64,000 nucleotides of DNA from Intestinibacillus massiliensis (lineage in GTDB: Bacteria > Bacillota > Clostridia > Oscillospirales > Butyricicoccaceae). Position numbers and translations under genes: made by a program. A model generated the notes under the pieces. That model had not been told where the DNA came from. It worked only from the letters and a program-made list of their open reading frames with translations, and did not search any database. The stretch lies in the NCBI GenBank assembly GCA_029267335.1, contig JAJUJC010000007.1, forward strand, positions 62,001 to 126,000, in the 5' to 3' direction. Positions 1 to 9,649 of the stretch are shown piece after piece (position 1 is the stretch's first letter; the number at the start of each line of letters is the position of its first letter).

Positions 1-404
1 GCAGAAACGAACTCGACCATGATCTTTTCCGGCTTGGCGGACTGGGTGCGGCCATAACGCTCGCCCATCGTGCCCACCGCGCGCAGCGCTTCGCCGTACC
101 ATGCCGCGCCGAGGGTAAAGTTCATAAAGCCCGGACCTGCAATCTCGATCTTGTCAAACGCCGAGCCCTCGAGCGCCATATGCGCGACGAGCGCTTCCGC
201 GATCTTGCGCGGAGGCAGACGCAGCGCCTTGGCACACTGCATGGCAAAGGTGGATGCCCAGTCGCCGTTCGTCGCGTCCTTGGGAGCTTCCGCACTGACC
301 GCGGGCACCTCGCCCTCGGGCAGGGAGCCATCTGCCACTGCCGCGCGATACGCCGCCTCGACGACCGCACACACCTGCTGTCTCGCGTTTTCAATCAGAT
401 TCAT
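1..404 (-). CDS. argS: Arginyl-tRNA synthetase, N-terminal part (truncated by window edge)
   Basis: Minus-strand translation begins MNLIENARQQVCAVVEAAYRAAVADG and contains KIEIAGPGFMNFTL, typical of the ArgS N-terminal domain; ORF runs off the window. Confidence 0.85.
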   Translation of the reverse strand, partial: MNLIENARQQVCAVVEAAYRAAVADGSLPEGEVPAVSAEAPKDATNGDWASTFAMQCAKALRLPPRKIAEALVAHMALEGSAFDKIEIAGPGFMNFTLGAAWYGEALRAVGTMGERYGRTQSAKPEKIMVEFVS

Positions 405-439
405 GTGTTCACTCTCCGTTATGTTCTATCTTTTTATAA

Positions 440-880
440 CTATTTGTTTTCAGTTTTGTTCTGTGGCGTGACGACCATCTCAAAATGATGCCGCCCCGCA
501 ACGTTCTGGTCGATCTCGATCGTATAGTCGATCGCCAGCTCGCCGCCGCGCGCACCGATCGTGTTGTACACGCGCGACGCGTGCGTCGAGATCGTGAGCA
601 TACCGAAGCCCGTATCGTACAGCCCGACCTGCCGTTCGCCCTCGGTGAACTGCATATGAGAGGGATAGGTGCCCGTGCGGATGAGCGTGACGCTCTTGCC
701 GTCGAGCTTGACGGTCGTGCGCGTGCCGTTGAGCCCGGTCAGCTCGCTCTCGTCGTAGGAGACATAGAACTTGCCCTGCCGCTCGTAGAGCGAGGCGCAG
801 GTGACCAGCTCGACATGCTCCTCGTCGCTGCCTTCAAAGCGCTGTGTGCTGCTGATCGCAGCCAAAACCTGTGTTTTCAA
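440..880 (-). CDS. DUF1934 family (YwiB-like) beta-barrel protein
   Basis: 146 aa ORF with RQGKFYVSYDESELTGLNGTRTTVKLDG...GTYPSHMQFTEGERQVGLYDTGFGMLTISTHA; sits between argS and murI. Confidence 0.8.
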   Translation of the reverse strand: MKTQVLAAISSTQRFEGSDEEHVELVTCASLYERQGKFYVSYDESELTGLNGTRTTVKLDGKSVTLIRTGTYPSHMQFTEGERQVGLYDTGFGMLTISTHASRVYNTIGARGGELAIDYTIEIDQNVAGRHHFEMVVTPQNKTENK

Positions 881-910
881 ATAACTTCCTCTTTATCTCT
901 GTCGGAACAC

Positions 911-1711
911 TCAATACGCCGCGATGTCCACGAGCGCGGCGCGCTCGGTCACGTCCTCCTGCAGGAACAGGCGCGCGAGCTGGGTGAAGCTGTCCGGATC
1001 GTCGGACACGAAATACTGCGTCTGACCGTGCGTGTGCGCGGCGGGCGTAACCGCGCGGCGCACCGCGTTCGCCGCCTCCGCACCGGAATCGACCAATGTG
1101 ACGCCCGCGCCCATAAAGTCCGCGATCACGTCGTGCAGCAGCGGATAATGCGTGCAGCCGAGCACGAGCGTGTCTACCCCTGCGTCCTTCATGGGCTGCA
1201 GATATTCGCGCACGACGGTCTCGATGACCACGTCGCCGCGTGCCACGCGTCCGTTCTCGACGAGCGGGACAAACAGCGGACACGCGCGCGTGGTCACGGT
1301 GAGCGCGCTGTCGAGCGCGCGCAGGCTGCGCACAAAAATGTCGCTGCGCACGGTCGCCGCAGTCCCGATGACGCCGATGCGTCCGTTTTTTGTCACCTGC
1401 CGCGCCTTCTCGCAAGACGGCTCGACCGTGCCGAAAATCGGTACATCAAACTCGCCGCGCACGGTGTCGAGCGCCGCCGCGGAAGCGGTGTTGCATGCGA
1501 CGACGATCGCCTTGAGGTCGCGCTCGAGCAGGAAACGGATATCCTGACGGGTGTACTTGATGATGGTATCGCGTCCGCGCGTGCCGTAGGGCACACGTCC
1601 GGTGTCACCGAAGTAGATGATGTTCTCGTCCGGCATGATCTCGTGCAGCCGGCGCACGGCGGTCAATCCGCCGAGACCGGAATCAAACACGCCGATCGCT
1701 CTGTTGTCCAT
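911..1711 (-). CDS. murI: Glutamate racemase
   Basis: IGVFDSGLGGLTAVRRL, YFGDTGRVPYGTR, VVACNTASA, LVLGCTHYPLL motifs. Confidence 0.97.
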   Translation of the reverse strand: MDNRAIGVFDSGLGGLTAVRRLHEIMPDENIIYFGDTGRVPYGTRGRDTIIKYTRQDIRFLLERDLKAIVVACNTASAAALDTVRGEFDVPIFGTVEPSCEKARQVTKNGRIGVIGTAATVRSDIFVRSLRALDSALTVTTRACPLFVPLVENGRVARGDVVIETVVREYLQPMKDAGVDTLVLGCTHYPLLHDVIADFMGAGVTLVDSGAEAANAVRRAVTPAAHTHGQTQYFVSDDPDSFTQLARLFLQEDVTERAALVDIAAY

Positions 1712-1712
1712 G

Positions 1713-2777
1713 TCAGCGGGCCTCCTGCGCCAGCTCGATCAGCTTGTCGAGCAGCTTGGGGTACGGGATGCCGCCGTTTTCAAACAGCTTGGGGTACATG
1801 CTGATGCCCGTGAACCCGGGCATGGCGTTGAGTTCGTTAAAGACGACCTCGTCACCCTGGTAGGTGCAGAAAAAGTCGACGCGCGACAGTCCGCGGCAGC
1901 CGAGCGCGCGGTACACGCGGATCGCGGCGTCGCGCGCCGCCTCGCTCGCGGCATCGGAGATGTGCGCGGGGATATACAGTGCGGAGGATTCGTCGTTATA
2001 CTTCGCGTCAAACGTGTAGAACGTCTGGGTCGGCGCGATCTCCCCGACGGTCGAGGCGACCGGGCACGCGTTGCCGAGCACCGCGACCTCGATCTCGTGA
2101 CCGCTGATGAACTCCTCAACAAGCACCTTTTCGTCCCACTTGAACGCTTCTTCCAGTCCCTCGCGCAGTGTCAGTTCGTCCTCGGCGCGCGTCACGCCGA
2201 CCGACGAGCCGGACGAGCACGGCTTGACGAAGAGCGGGAAGCCGCCGAGCGTTTCGATTGCTTCGCGCACGACACGGTCCGCGTCATGGCGGAACGCATT
2301 GCCCCGCGCCAGGTAAAACGCCGCCTGACGCACCCCTGCCGCCTGCACGAGCACCTTGGTGATGCTCTTATCCATGCTGTTTGCCGACGCAGCGACGCCG
2401 CAGCCGACATAGGGGATGCCCGCAAGCTCGAGCAGGCCCTGCACCGTGCCATCCTCGCCGCCGATACCGTGCAGCACGGGGAACACGCAGTCCGCACGCA
2501 CGATTTCGGGTGCGCCGTCCTCGCGCAGCACGACCAGACCGTGGGTCGCGCGGTCGGGCGACAGGAACGCGCGGCGCAGCGGCTCGTGCTCCCATGCGCC
2601 GGACTGCACCTTGTCAGGATCCGCGTTTTCGTACAGATACCACGCGCCCTCCGCGGTGATGCCGACTGCATACACGCGGTATTTCTCGCGGTCGAGATTG
2701 CGCAGCACGCTCGCCGCCGAAATACAGGAAATATCATGCTCGGACGAGACACCGCCGAATAAAACCACTAAATTCAT
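1713..2777 (-). CDS. ddl: D-alanine--D-alanine ligase
   Basis: MNLVVLFGGVSSEHDISCISA start, ATP-grasp motifs (GEDGTVQGLLELAGIPYVGCG; FNELNAMPGFT). Confidence 0.95.
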   Translation of the reverse strand: MNLVVLFGGVSSEHDISCISAASVLRNLDREKYRVYAVGITAEGAWYLYENADPDKVQSGAWEHEPLRRAFLSPDRATHGLVVLREDGAPEIVRADCVFPVLHGIGGEDGTVQGLLELAGIPYVGCGVAASANSMDKSITKVLVQAAGVRQAAFYLARGNAFRHDADRVVREAIETLGGFPLFVKPCSSGSSVGVTRAEDELTLREGLEEAFKWDEKVLVEEFISGHEIEVAVLGNACPVASTVGEIAPTQTFYTFDAKYNDESSALYIPAHISDAASEAARDAAIRVYRALGCRGLSRVDFFCTYQGDEVVFNELNAMPGFTGISMYPKLFENGGIPYPKLLDKLIELAQEAR

Positions 2778-3005
2778 AGCCCATTTACCTCTTTTAAGCC
2801 TTTTCAGCATTTTGCGCATCTATGCAGTTTCTAGTATACGACAAACCGCGTAAAAAAACAAAACCTTTTTTGCGTAATCTTGCGCCCTATCCAGACGATT
2901 TTCTGTGCAATCGGACGAAAAAACCGGTTTTCCCTGTATCCTGCACGCCGGTGTCCGCGCCCGCCCCGCAATTCTGAACATTTTATGAATCCGAATAGAA
3001 CCTGC

Positions 3006-3034
3006 TTGACAGGCAATATTATACCGCATATACT
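3006..3034 (+). promoter_or_regulatory. Sigma-70-type promoter for PadR-DUF1700-PspC cluster
   Basis: TTGACA-17 nt-TATACT upstream of the 3079 ORF. Confidence 0.6.
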
Positions 3035-3078
3035 ATTGTCACAAAGCAAAACAAAGCTTACGAAAGGAGGCGGATCCC

Positions 3079-3417
3079 GTGGCGAGTTTCCAGATCGCCG
3101 CCTCGCTGCTCGATGCGATCGTGCTGTCGGTCGTGGCGCGCGCAGGCACGGAAGGCACCTATGGCTACCGCATCACACAGGACGTGCGGCAGGTGATGGA
3201 CGTTTCGGAATCGACCCTCTATCCCGTGCTGCGGCGGCTGCAAAAAAACGGCTATCTCACCGCCTACGATCAGGAGTGCGCAGGGCGCAACCGGCGCTAC
3301 TACCGGCTGACGGGCACGGGCGATACGCAACTGACGGACTATCTCATCGAGTGGCGCGACTACCGGGACCGGGTCGAAACTGTATTTTTCGGAGGGCAAA
3401 CAAATGAACAAAGCTGA
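3079..3417 (+). CDS. PadR family transcriptional regulator
   Basis: GTYGYRITQDVRQVMDVSESTLYPVLRRLQKNGYLTAY wHTH; RBS aaaggagg. Confidence 0.93.
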   Translation: MASFQIAASLLDAIVLSVVARAGTEGTYGYRITQDVRQVMDVSESTLYPVLRRLQKNGYLTAYDQECAGRNRRYYRLTGTGDTQLTDYLIEWRDYRDRVETVFFGGQTNEQS

Positions 3418-3997
3418 ATATCTGGCGGCGCTGCGGCGGGCGCTCTCCTGTCTGCCGTCCGAGGAGCAGGAGAACGCGCTGCGCTACTATGAGGAGTATT
3501 TTGACGACGCGGGGCCGGAGAACGAGGCGCGCGTCATCGCGGAGCTGGGCGATCCCGCGAGCGTGGCGCAGGCGATCCTGAACGACTACCGCGAGGTCGG
3601 CGCGGCGACCGTGCCGCAGGGCGCGGGGCTGAAGCGGCGCGGCATTTCGCCGTGGGCGCTGCTCGTCATCGTGCTGCTCGCGATCCCGCTCGGTCTGCCG
3701 CTGCTCGGCATGGGCGTCGGACTGCTCGTCGCGGTGCTCGGCGTGCTCGCGGCGATCGCGGTCGTGCCCCTTGCGCTCGTCGTGGTCGGGATCGCGCTGT
3801 GTTGGGCGGCGTTCCCCGTGCTTTTTGTCTCGCCCGCTTCCGCAGTGCTCACACTGGGCGGCGGACTGGTGTGCGCCGCGATCGGGCTGCTGCTCGGCGC
3901 ACTGTTTTTCAAGCTGCTCTCGCTGTTCGTGCCGCCCCTCGTGCGCGGCTTCGTCCATTTGTGCCGCAAACCGTTTGAAAGGAAGAAACAGGTATGA
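3404..3997 (+). CDS. DUF1700 family membrane protein
   Basis: MNKAEYLAALRRALSCLPSEEQENALRYYEEYFDDAGPENE...IAELGDPASVAQAIL followed by TM segments; overlaps padR. Confidence 0.88.
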   Translation: MNKAEYLAALRRALSCLPSEEQENALRYYEEYFDDAGPENEARVIAELGDPASVAQAILNDYREVGAATVPQGAGLKRRGISPWALLVIVLLAIPLGLPLLGMGVGLLVAVLGVLAAIAVVPLALVVVGIALCWAAFPVLFVSPASAVLTLGGGLVCAAIGLLLGALFFKLLSLFVPPLVRGFVHLCRKPFERKKQV

Positions 3998-4296
3998 AAG
4001 GATTTGTAAAGGCTGCCTGCGCGGTGCTCGCACTCGGTGTGGTGCTCGGCGGCGCGGGCTGGGCGTTCGGCGGGCGACCGCTCGACGCGCAGAATATCCC
4101 CATCATGCGCTGGGCAGGTCGTGCACTGTCCAATCTGCCGTTCGGCTGCGGCGTGTATGCGGATTACGATTGGGATAACGACGGCTACGGCTGTGCACCC
4201 TATTCTGACCGGTACGAAAATGAGAACGATAGAGACTATGGTCCCTATTACAATGATAACGGCGGCTACGGCCGCCGCGGTATGATGATGGGCTGA
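3994..4296 (+). CDS. Small secreted/membrane hypothetical protein with acidic Tyr/Gly-rich tail
   Basis: 100 aa, N-terminal signal/TM, overlaps previous gene by 4 nt. Confidence 0.6.
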   Translation: MKGFVKAACAVLALGVVLGGAGWAFGGRPLDAQNIPIMRWAGRALSNLPFGCGVYADYDWDNDGYGCAPYSDRYENENDRDYGPYYNDNGGYGRRGMMMG

Positions 4297-4317
4297 CACG
4301 CCCGGGAGGAAAAAAAG

Positions 4318-4506
4318 ATGAACGATAAAAAGCTGTTTCGCAGCACGGTCGACCGCAAGCTGTGCGGTGTGTGCGGTGGTCTGGGCGAATATTTCAACAT
4401 TGATTCCACGATCATTCGACTGCTGTGGGTGTTCCTGTGCATTCCGAGCTTCGGTACGGCGGTGCTCGCGTATATCGTCGCGGCGATCGTCATGCCGGAG
4501 GTATAA
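4318..4506 (+). CDS. PspC domain-containing protein
   Basis: KKLFRSTVDRKLCGVCGGLGEYFNIDSTIIRLLWVF. Confidence 0.95.
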   Translation: MNDKKLFRSTVDRKLCGVCGGLGEYFNIDSTIIRLLWVFLCIPSFGTAVLAYIVAAIVMPEV

Positions 4507-4525
4507 CGCAGGGGGCAACCGTGTA

Positions 4526-4555
4526 AAAAGGAGCGCACATGCGCTCCTTTTCCCT
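4526..4555 (+). terminator. Rho-independent terminator
   Basis: AAAAGGAGCGCACATGCGCTCCTTTT. Confidence 0.75.
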
Positions 4556-4600
4556 TGACAGGGATGTATCCGACGTGCTATACTGACAAAAAATACATAA

Positions 4601-4691
4601 GGGCATGAGGTTCGCCCTGCGCTCGATGCGCGAACCGCCGATCGGCTGATGACTTCTGCAACGTTGTTTGCAGGATAGTTATCGGCTTTTT
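4601..4691 (+). ncRNA. Fluoride (crcB-type) riboswitch with overlapping terminator
   Basis: GGGCATGAGGTTCGCCC...GCCGATCGGCTGATGACTTCTGC matches the fluoride aptamer layout (GGNGAUGAGG..CGCC..GCC..GGCUGAUGRC..CU); GCCGAT (4637-4642) can instead pair with ATCGGC (4681-4686) followed by T-run. Confidence 0.85.
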
Positions 4692-4717
4692 TGTTTGCCC
4701 GAAAGGAGTTCCCCCCT

Positions 4718-5908
4718 ATGCTCACCTCACTCGCGCTCATTTTTCTGTTCGGTCTCATCACCGGCGGGCTGTGCAAGCGGCTGCGGCTGCCCGCGCTGCT
4801 CGGCATGCTGCTGACCGGCGTGGTGCTCGGCCCCTATGTGCTGAACCTGATCGACCGGTCGCTGCTCGACATCTCCGCGGCGCTGCGGCAGCTTGCCCTC
4901 GTCGTTATTCTGGCGCGCGCCGGACTGTCGCTCGATCTCGGCGTGCTGCGGCGCGCGGGTCGACCCGCGGTGCTGCTGTGCTTTGTGCCCGCATGCTTTG
5001 AGATCGTCGGTGCGACCGTGCTCGCGCCGGTGCTGCTCGGTGTCACGCCCATCGAGGGCGCGGTCGTCGGCTCGGTCATCGCGGCGGTATCGCCCGCGGT
5101 CGTCACACCGCGCATGCTGTCGCTCATGGAGCGCGGTCTGGGGCAAAAGCACGCGATCCCGCAGATGATCCTCGCGGGGGCATCGGTGGACGACGTATTC
5201 GTCATCGTCATGCTGACCGTGACGACCGGACTCGCCGCGGGCGGCGGCTTTTCCCCCGCCACGCTGCTCACCGTGCCGGTGTCCATTGCGCTCGGACTGG
5301 TCGCGGGCGTGCTGTGCGGCATCGGCTACGCAAAGTTTTTCCAGCTTGTGCACGCGCGTGACTCGGTCAAGGTGCTCACGCTGCTGTCCATCGGTTTTCT
5401 GCTGCTCGCGCTCGAAACCACCCTCAAAACGGTCGGCGTGCCGCTTTCCGGCATGCTCGGCATCCTTGCAATGGGTGTGACCGCGCTGCGTATCGACCCC
5501 GTGCGCGCGGAACGCGTGTCCGCGAAGTTCGGACGGCTGTGGGTCGGCGCGGAGATCCTGCTGTTCGCGCTCGTCGGCGCAGCGGTCGATCTGTCCTATG
5601 CGGCGGCGGCAGGTCTGGCGGCGGTCGTGCTCGTGTTTGGCGCGCTGCTCTTCCGCATGGCGGGCGTGGGCGCATCGGTCGCGGGCACACAGCTCACCCC
5701 CAGGGAGCGGCTGTTTTCCGCGATCGCCTACACGCCGAAGGCGACCGTGCAGGCAGCGGTCGGCGGCGTACCGCTCGCGATGGGGCTTGCCTGCGGCAAT
5801 CTGGCGCTCACCGTTGCGGTGCTGTCCATCGTACTGACCGCGCCGCTCGGCGCAGCGCTCATCGATGCCACCGCGCCCCGTCTGCTCACCCACGACGGCG
5901 ACATGTAA
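4718..5908 (+). CDS. Kef/CPA2-type cation:proton antiporter
   Basis: ~12 TM; LLTGVVLGPYVLNLID, LAGASVDDVFVIV, IAYTPKATVQAAVGGVPLA; RBS gaaaggag before ATG 4718. Confidence 0.88.
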   Translation: MLTSLALIFLFGLITGGLCKRLRLPALLGMLLTGVVLGPYVLNLIDRSLLDISAALRQLALVVILARAGLSLDLGVLRRAGRPAVLLCFVPACFEIVGATVLAPVLLGVTPIEGAVVGSVIAAVSPAVVTPRMLSLMERGLGQKHAIPQMILAGASVDDVFVIVMLTVTTGLAAGGGFSPATLLTVPVSIALGLVAGVLCGIGYAKFFQLVHARDSVKVLTLLSIGFLLLALETTLKTVGVPLSGMLGILAMGVTALRIDPVRAERVSAKFGRLWVGAEILLFALVGAAVDLSYAAAAGLAAVVLVFGALLFRMAGVGASVAGTQLTPRERLFSAIAYTPKATVQAAVGGVPLAMGLACGNLALTVAVLSIVLTAPLGAALIDATAPRLLTHDGDM

Positions 5909-6010
5909 AATGTAAACTTTTCCGCTGCGTACGCGATTTGGTTTTGCGCTTTTCCGCGCCCCATGTTATACTATATCAAGTAACGATTGAAAATTTGGAG
6001 GGCGCAAGCC

Positions 6011-6487
6011 ATGTTCAAACAGGATAACGAAGAGAAAAATTCCAACGATCTGCTGACCGATCTGACCGAGCGCACCGGTCTGACCTTTGATGAGGAGCCT
6101 GCGCGCGACGAGCGGTTCGATCTGGGCGACGCCGCACCCGCCGATGCGCCTGAGGCGCCGACCGAGACCGCGCTGACCGCGCACGCGGATACGCTCCCCG
6201 AAACGCAGGAGGAACCCGATGCCCTCCCCGCCGAGGAGGAAGAAGAGCCGGAGATCGACCCGCTCGATGTGCGCGTATTCGGTCTGCCGCGTTTGCAGTT
6301 CTGGGGCGTGACGATGGGTATCGGTGTGGGCTATATTGTACACGGTTTCCTCGGCATGGTCATCACCAAGCCCTTCAGCGTATGGTGGCCCGCGATCGCG
6401 TGCGCTGCGATCGGCTATTTCATCACCGGTCGCATGCATAAGCAGCGTGTCGCCGCGCGCGACGCAGAAAATCAAAAAAATTCCTGA
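6011..6487 (+). CDS. Hypothetical protein, acidic N-terminus plus two TM segments
   Basis: ATG 6011 with ggag upstream; MFKQDNEEKNSNDLL...GVTMGIGVGYIVHGFLGMVI. Confidence 0.7.
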   Translation: MFKQDNEEKNSNDLLTDLTERTGLTFDEEPARDERFDLGDAAPADAPEAPTETALTAHADTLPETQEEPDALPAEEEEEPEIDPLDVRVFGLPRLQFWGVTMGIGVGYIVHGFLGMVITKPFSVWWPAIACAAIGYFITGRMHKQRVAARDAENQKNS

Positions 6488-6494
6488 TATTGCA

Positions 6495-6523
6495 GTCCCG
6501 TCCTTGTGGCGGGACATTTTTTT
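6495..6523 (+). terminator. Rho-independent terminator
   Basis: GTCCCGtccttgtggCGGGACatttttt. Confidence 0.75.
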
Positions 6524-6634
6524 ACCGAATTGACATCGAATCCCGACAAAACCTGTTGGCATGTACCCCCTTTGTTTGCTATACTGGAATCAACAAATGG
6601 GATTTGGGAGCAACAGGAAAGGAGGGTCACGGCT

Positions 6635-7429
6635 ATGACGGTCGAAGAAACGATCGCGGCGCGTGTTTCGCGCCGCAGTTATCTGCCCGCGCCGCTGTCC
6701 CCCGCGGAAAAAGCGCGACTGGAGCGGCGCATCGGACAGTTTCGGTCGGCGGGCGTGCGCATCGAACTGGTCGAGGACGGCGCGGCGGCATTTGCGCGGT
6801 TTGGCAAAAGCTACGGTTTATTTTCGGGTGTACATACTTTCGCCGCACTCATCGGTCGCGCAGACGACCCTGCAAGCGGTGAAAAACTGGGGTATTACGG
6901 CGAGCTGCTCGTGCTCGAGGCGACCGGTCTCGGGCTTGGCTCGTGTTGGGTCGGCGGCACCTATGATCCGGATGCGTGTCCATGCGCGCTCGCGCCCGGC
7001 GAAACGCTCAAATGCGTCATTGCGCTCGGCAGTTGTGCACAAAAACGCGGCGTCAAGGAATCGCTCATCTATCGCTTCGCGCGGCGGGGCACCAAGGATC
7101 TCGAGCAGCTCTACACCGCAGACGACCCCGTCCCCGCATGGTTTCTCGAGGGCATGCAGGCGGTGCGCCGCGCACCGAGCGCATTCAACAAGCAGCCGGT
7201 GCAGTTTTGCTTTGCGCGCGGCGGGGTGACGGCTTCCGTTCCCGATCTCGCACAGCACCGCGACCTCGACCTCGGCATCGCCAAGGCGCATTTTGCGCTG
7301 CCCGCAGGCGGACGTTGGGGCTGGGGCAACGGTGCGGCATTTGACAAACAGGCGCGCGGACAGTACGGCATGGAGGTATCCAAGGCAGTCGACGCGCTGC
7401 TTGCCGCACAGGAGCAGGTGCCCGTTTAA
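6635..7429 (+). CDS. Nitroreductase family protein
   Basis: MTVEETIAARVSRRSYLPAPL; GYYGELLVLEATGLGLGSCWVGG; AVRRAPSAFNKQPVQF; RBS aaaggagg. Confidence 0.85.
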   Translation: MTVEETIAARVSRRSYLPAPLSPAEKARLERRIGQFRSAGVRIELVEDGAAAFARFGKSYGLFSGVHTFAALIGRADDPASGEKLGYYGELLVLEATGLGLGSCWVGGTYDPDACPCALAPGETLKCVIALGSCAQKRGVKESLIYRFARRGTKDLEQLYTADDPVPAWFLEGMQAVRRAPSAFNKQPVQFCFARGGVTASVPDLAQHRDLDLGIAKAHFALPAGGRWGWGNGAAFDKQARGQYGMEVSKAVDALLAAQEQVPV

Positions 7430-7446
7430 CGCTGCATATACAGATA

Positions 7447-7484
7447 AAAACAGCCCCGACCAGGTTTGGTCAGGGCTGTTTTTC
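7447..7484. terminator. Terminator between convergent genes
   Basis: AACAGCCCCGACCAggtTTGGTCAGGGCTGTTTTT. Confidence 0.75.
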
Positions 7485-7489
7485 ATGTC

Positions 7490-8440
7490 TTAATTAAAGT
7501 AGACGAGTTCGGGATCAGGCTTTTTCGCGCGGGTGATCTCGGTCGCGTAGAGCACCGGACCGTCGCCGCGATACTGCGGATAATACTCGGTCTTGATGCG
7601 CGCGGTCACGGTGACCCAGTCCTCCTGCTGATACTGCGCCGCCTCGGGGCTGTGGCACAGGAAGCCGACGAACGTCACATCGTCCGCGCAGCACACCATC
7701 GCAAAGCGGCCGGGCACGAACACATCTGCGGGGAAATCCTTGGATTTGTACACCATACCCGTGATTTTCACCGTCTTGTCCGTGTACTTTTCGGGGTCGT
7801 TCATCGCGTCGACGTACCACAGACCGAAATCCAGATCGGACACCTCGATCACGGGCGCGTCCAGATCGAACGGCAGCTCGGTGTTGTCCATATAGTCCTC
7901 CGGCTCGCCGTTCTCATCCTCGAAGAAGATGTTCGCGCGCGGATTCATCGCGCGGATGTTCTTCGCGCGAATTTTTTCCTTCTCCGCGTCGGATGCGCGG
8001 TTAAAGACGACCATGTCCGCATTCGTGATATGGTCGAACATACGCGGACCCATGTTCTGGGAGTACAGCTCCCACGTCGCGGCGTTGACCGTCGTGACGA
8101 TCTGGTACACCGGCCAGCTCTCCGGCAGGCACTTTTCGGGCAGATCGGCAATTTCCCACATGCCGTTCCACTCGATGATCGCGCGATCGGGCTTGTACTC
8201 CATCGCGAGCTGCTCAAAGTATGCGGGCGTGAGCATGCTCATATCGTCGATGACGATCGCGACCGTATTGGTGCGGCGCAGCAGCACCTCGTCGAGCGCC
8301 TCCTCGCCCTCCTCGCACAAAAGATAGAGGGTGCGCTCCCCCTGCGTAAAGTTGGGATCGTCGAGCACTTCGCGGATAAAACTGGTCTTTCCGCTCTCTA
8401 AAAAGCCCGAAAATACATAAACCGGAACTTCAAAATCCAT
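7490..8440 (-). CDS. CobW/G3E-like GTPase family protein
   Basis: VYVFSGFLESGKTSFIREVL P-loop; adjacent to second G3E GTPase. Confidence 0.75.
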   Translation of the reverse strand: MDFEVPVYVFSGFLESGKTSFIREVLDDPNFTQGERTLYLLCEEGEEALDEVLLRRTNTVAIVIDDMSMLTPAYFEQLAMEYKPDRAIIEWNGMWEIADLPEKCLPESWPVYQIVTTVNAATWELYSQNMGPRMFDHITNADMVVFNRASDAEKEKIRAKNIRAMNPRANIFFEDENGEPEDYMDNTELPFDLDAPVIEVSDLDFGLWYVDAMNDPEKYTDKTVKITGMVYKSKDFPADVFVPGRFAMVCCADDVTFVGFLCHSPEAAQYQQEDWVTVTARIKTEYYPQYRGDGPVLYATEITRAKKPDPELVYFN

Positions 8441-8452
8441 GTTGTTTTCTCC

Positions 8453-9649
8453 TTATCCGAGGCGGAACAGCGACTGAATGTGCGCTTCGTTCAGGTTGGA
8501 ACCGATGACGCACAGCCGTCCGGTGTAGTCCGCCGCGCCGTCGCGCACCTCGCCCTCGCCGGGCACATAGTCAAAGTTGAGCCAGCCGCCCTGGGTGCAG
8601 GGCACGATGCCCTTCGCGCGCAGCACCATGCCGCATTCCGCGCTGTCAAGCTGCTCCAGGATGTGCGTCAACTCGTCGCGGCTGTACTGATGCGGCGTTT
8701 CCGCACCCCAGGAGGTGAACACCTCGTCCGCGTCGTGGTGATGATCGTGGTCGTGGCAGCCGCAGGTGCAGCCCGCGCCGTGCGCGTGATGGTGCGCCTC
8801 GTGCGCGTGAGCATGCTCATGCTCGTGGCAGCCGCAGCCGCAATCCGCATCATGCTCGTGATGGTGGTCCTCATGGTCGTGATGATGCGCATGCTCGTGC
8901 GCATCGTGGTCATGGCAGCCGCAGGTGCAGTCCGCGCCGTGCTCATGCTGATGTTCCTCGTGCGCGTGAGCATGCTCATGCTCATGGTGGTGATGATGGT
9001 GCGCCTCGTGCGGCTGGGCGATCAGCTCCGCGAGCATTTCGTCCGCCAGCGAGTGCGACGATTCCATCGCGCTCAGGATCTGTGCGCCAGTCAGCTCGTT
9101 CCACGGCGTGGTTACGATGCGCGCCTTAGGGTTGTGCTCGCGCAGCAGCGCGACCGCCGCATCGAGCTTATCCGCCGAGATCTCCGCGGTGCGTGTGAGC
9201 AGGATGGCGCACGCGGATTCGATCTGATTGAGGTAAAATTCGCCGAAATTGCGCACATACATGCGGGTTTTGGAGGCGTCTGCGACGGTCACAAAGCTGT
9301 TGAGCGTGACAGGCAGATCGCGCGCGACGCCCTCAACCGCGCGGATGACATCGGACAGCTTGCCCACGCCGGACGGCTCAATGAGGATGCGGTCGGGCGT
9401 GTACTGCTCAATGACCTTGCGCAGCGCCGCGCCGAAATCACCGACGAGCGAGCAGCAGATGCAGCCCGAGTTCATCTCGGTGACCTCGATGCCCGCGTCC
9501 TTGAGGAAGCCGCCGTCGATGCCAATCTCACCGAATTCGTTTTCGATGAGCACGACCTTTTCGCCGGTCAGCGCCTCGGAGAGCAGCTTCTTGATGAGCG
9601 TGGTCTTGCCCGCGCCGAGGAAGCCGGAAAGAATATCAATTTTTGTCAT
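8453..9649 (-). CDS. CobW/G3E-family GTP-binding metallochaperone with His/Cys-rich metal-binding insert
   Basis: MTKIDILSGFLGAGKTTLIKKLL; ENEFGEIGIDGG; NSGCICCSLVGD; long HHHEHEHAHAHE / ADCTCGCHDHD repeats. Confidence 0.93.
   Translation of the reverse strand: MTKIDILSGFLGAGKTTLIKKLLSEALTGEKVVLIENEFGEIGIDGGFLKDAGIEVTEMNSGCICCSLVGDFGAALRKVIEQYTPDRILIEPSGVGKLSDVIRAVEGVARDLPVTLNSFVTVADASKTRMYVRNFGEFYLNQIESACAILLTRTAEISADKLDAAVALLREHNPKARIVTTPWNELTGAQILSAMESSHSLADEMLAELIAQPHEAHHHHHHEHEHAHAHEEHQHEHGADCTCGCHDHDAHEHAHHHDHEDHHHEHDADCGCGCHEHEHAHAHEAHHHAHGAGCTCGCHDHDHHHDADEVFTSWGAETPHQYSRDELTHILEQLDSAECGMVLRAKGIVPCTQGGWLNFDYVPGEGEVRDGAADYTGRLCVIGSNLNEAHIQSLFRLG

Noticed and set aside
485-1804. 439-aa plus-strand ORF over DUF1934/murI/ddl
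   Set aside because: Antisense shadow ORF; His/Arg-rich with no domain, opposite strand encodes well-defined enzymes
8730-9010. Repetitive DNA considered as CRISPR-like
   Set aside because: Repeats are in-frame coding for His/Cys motifs, without regular spacers or cas genes
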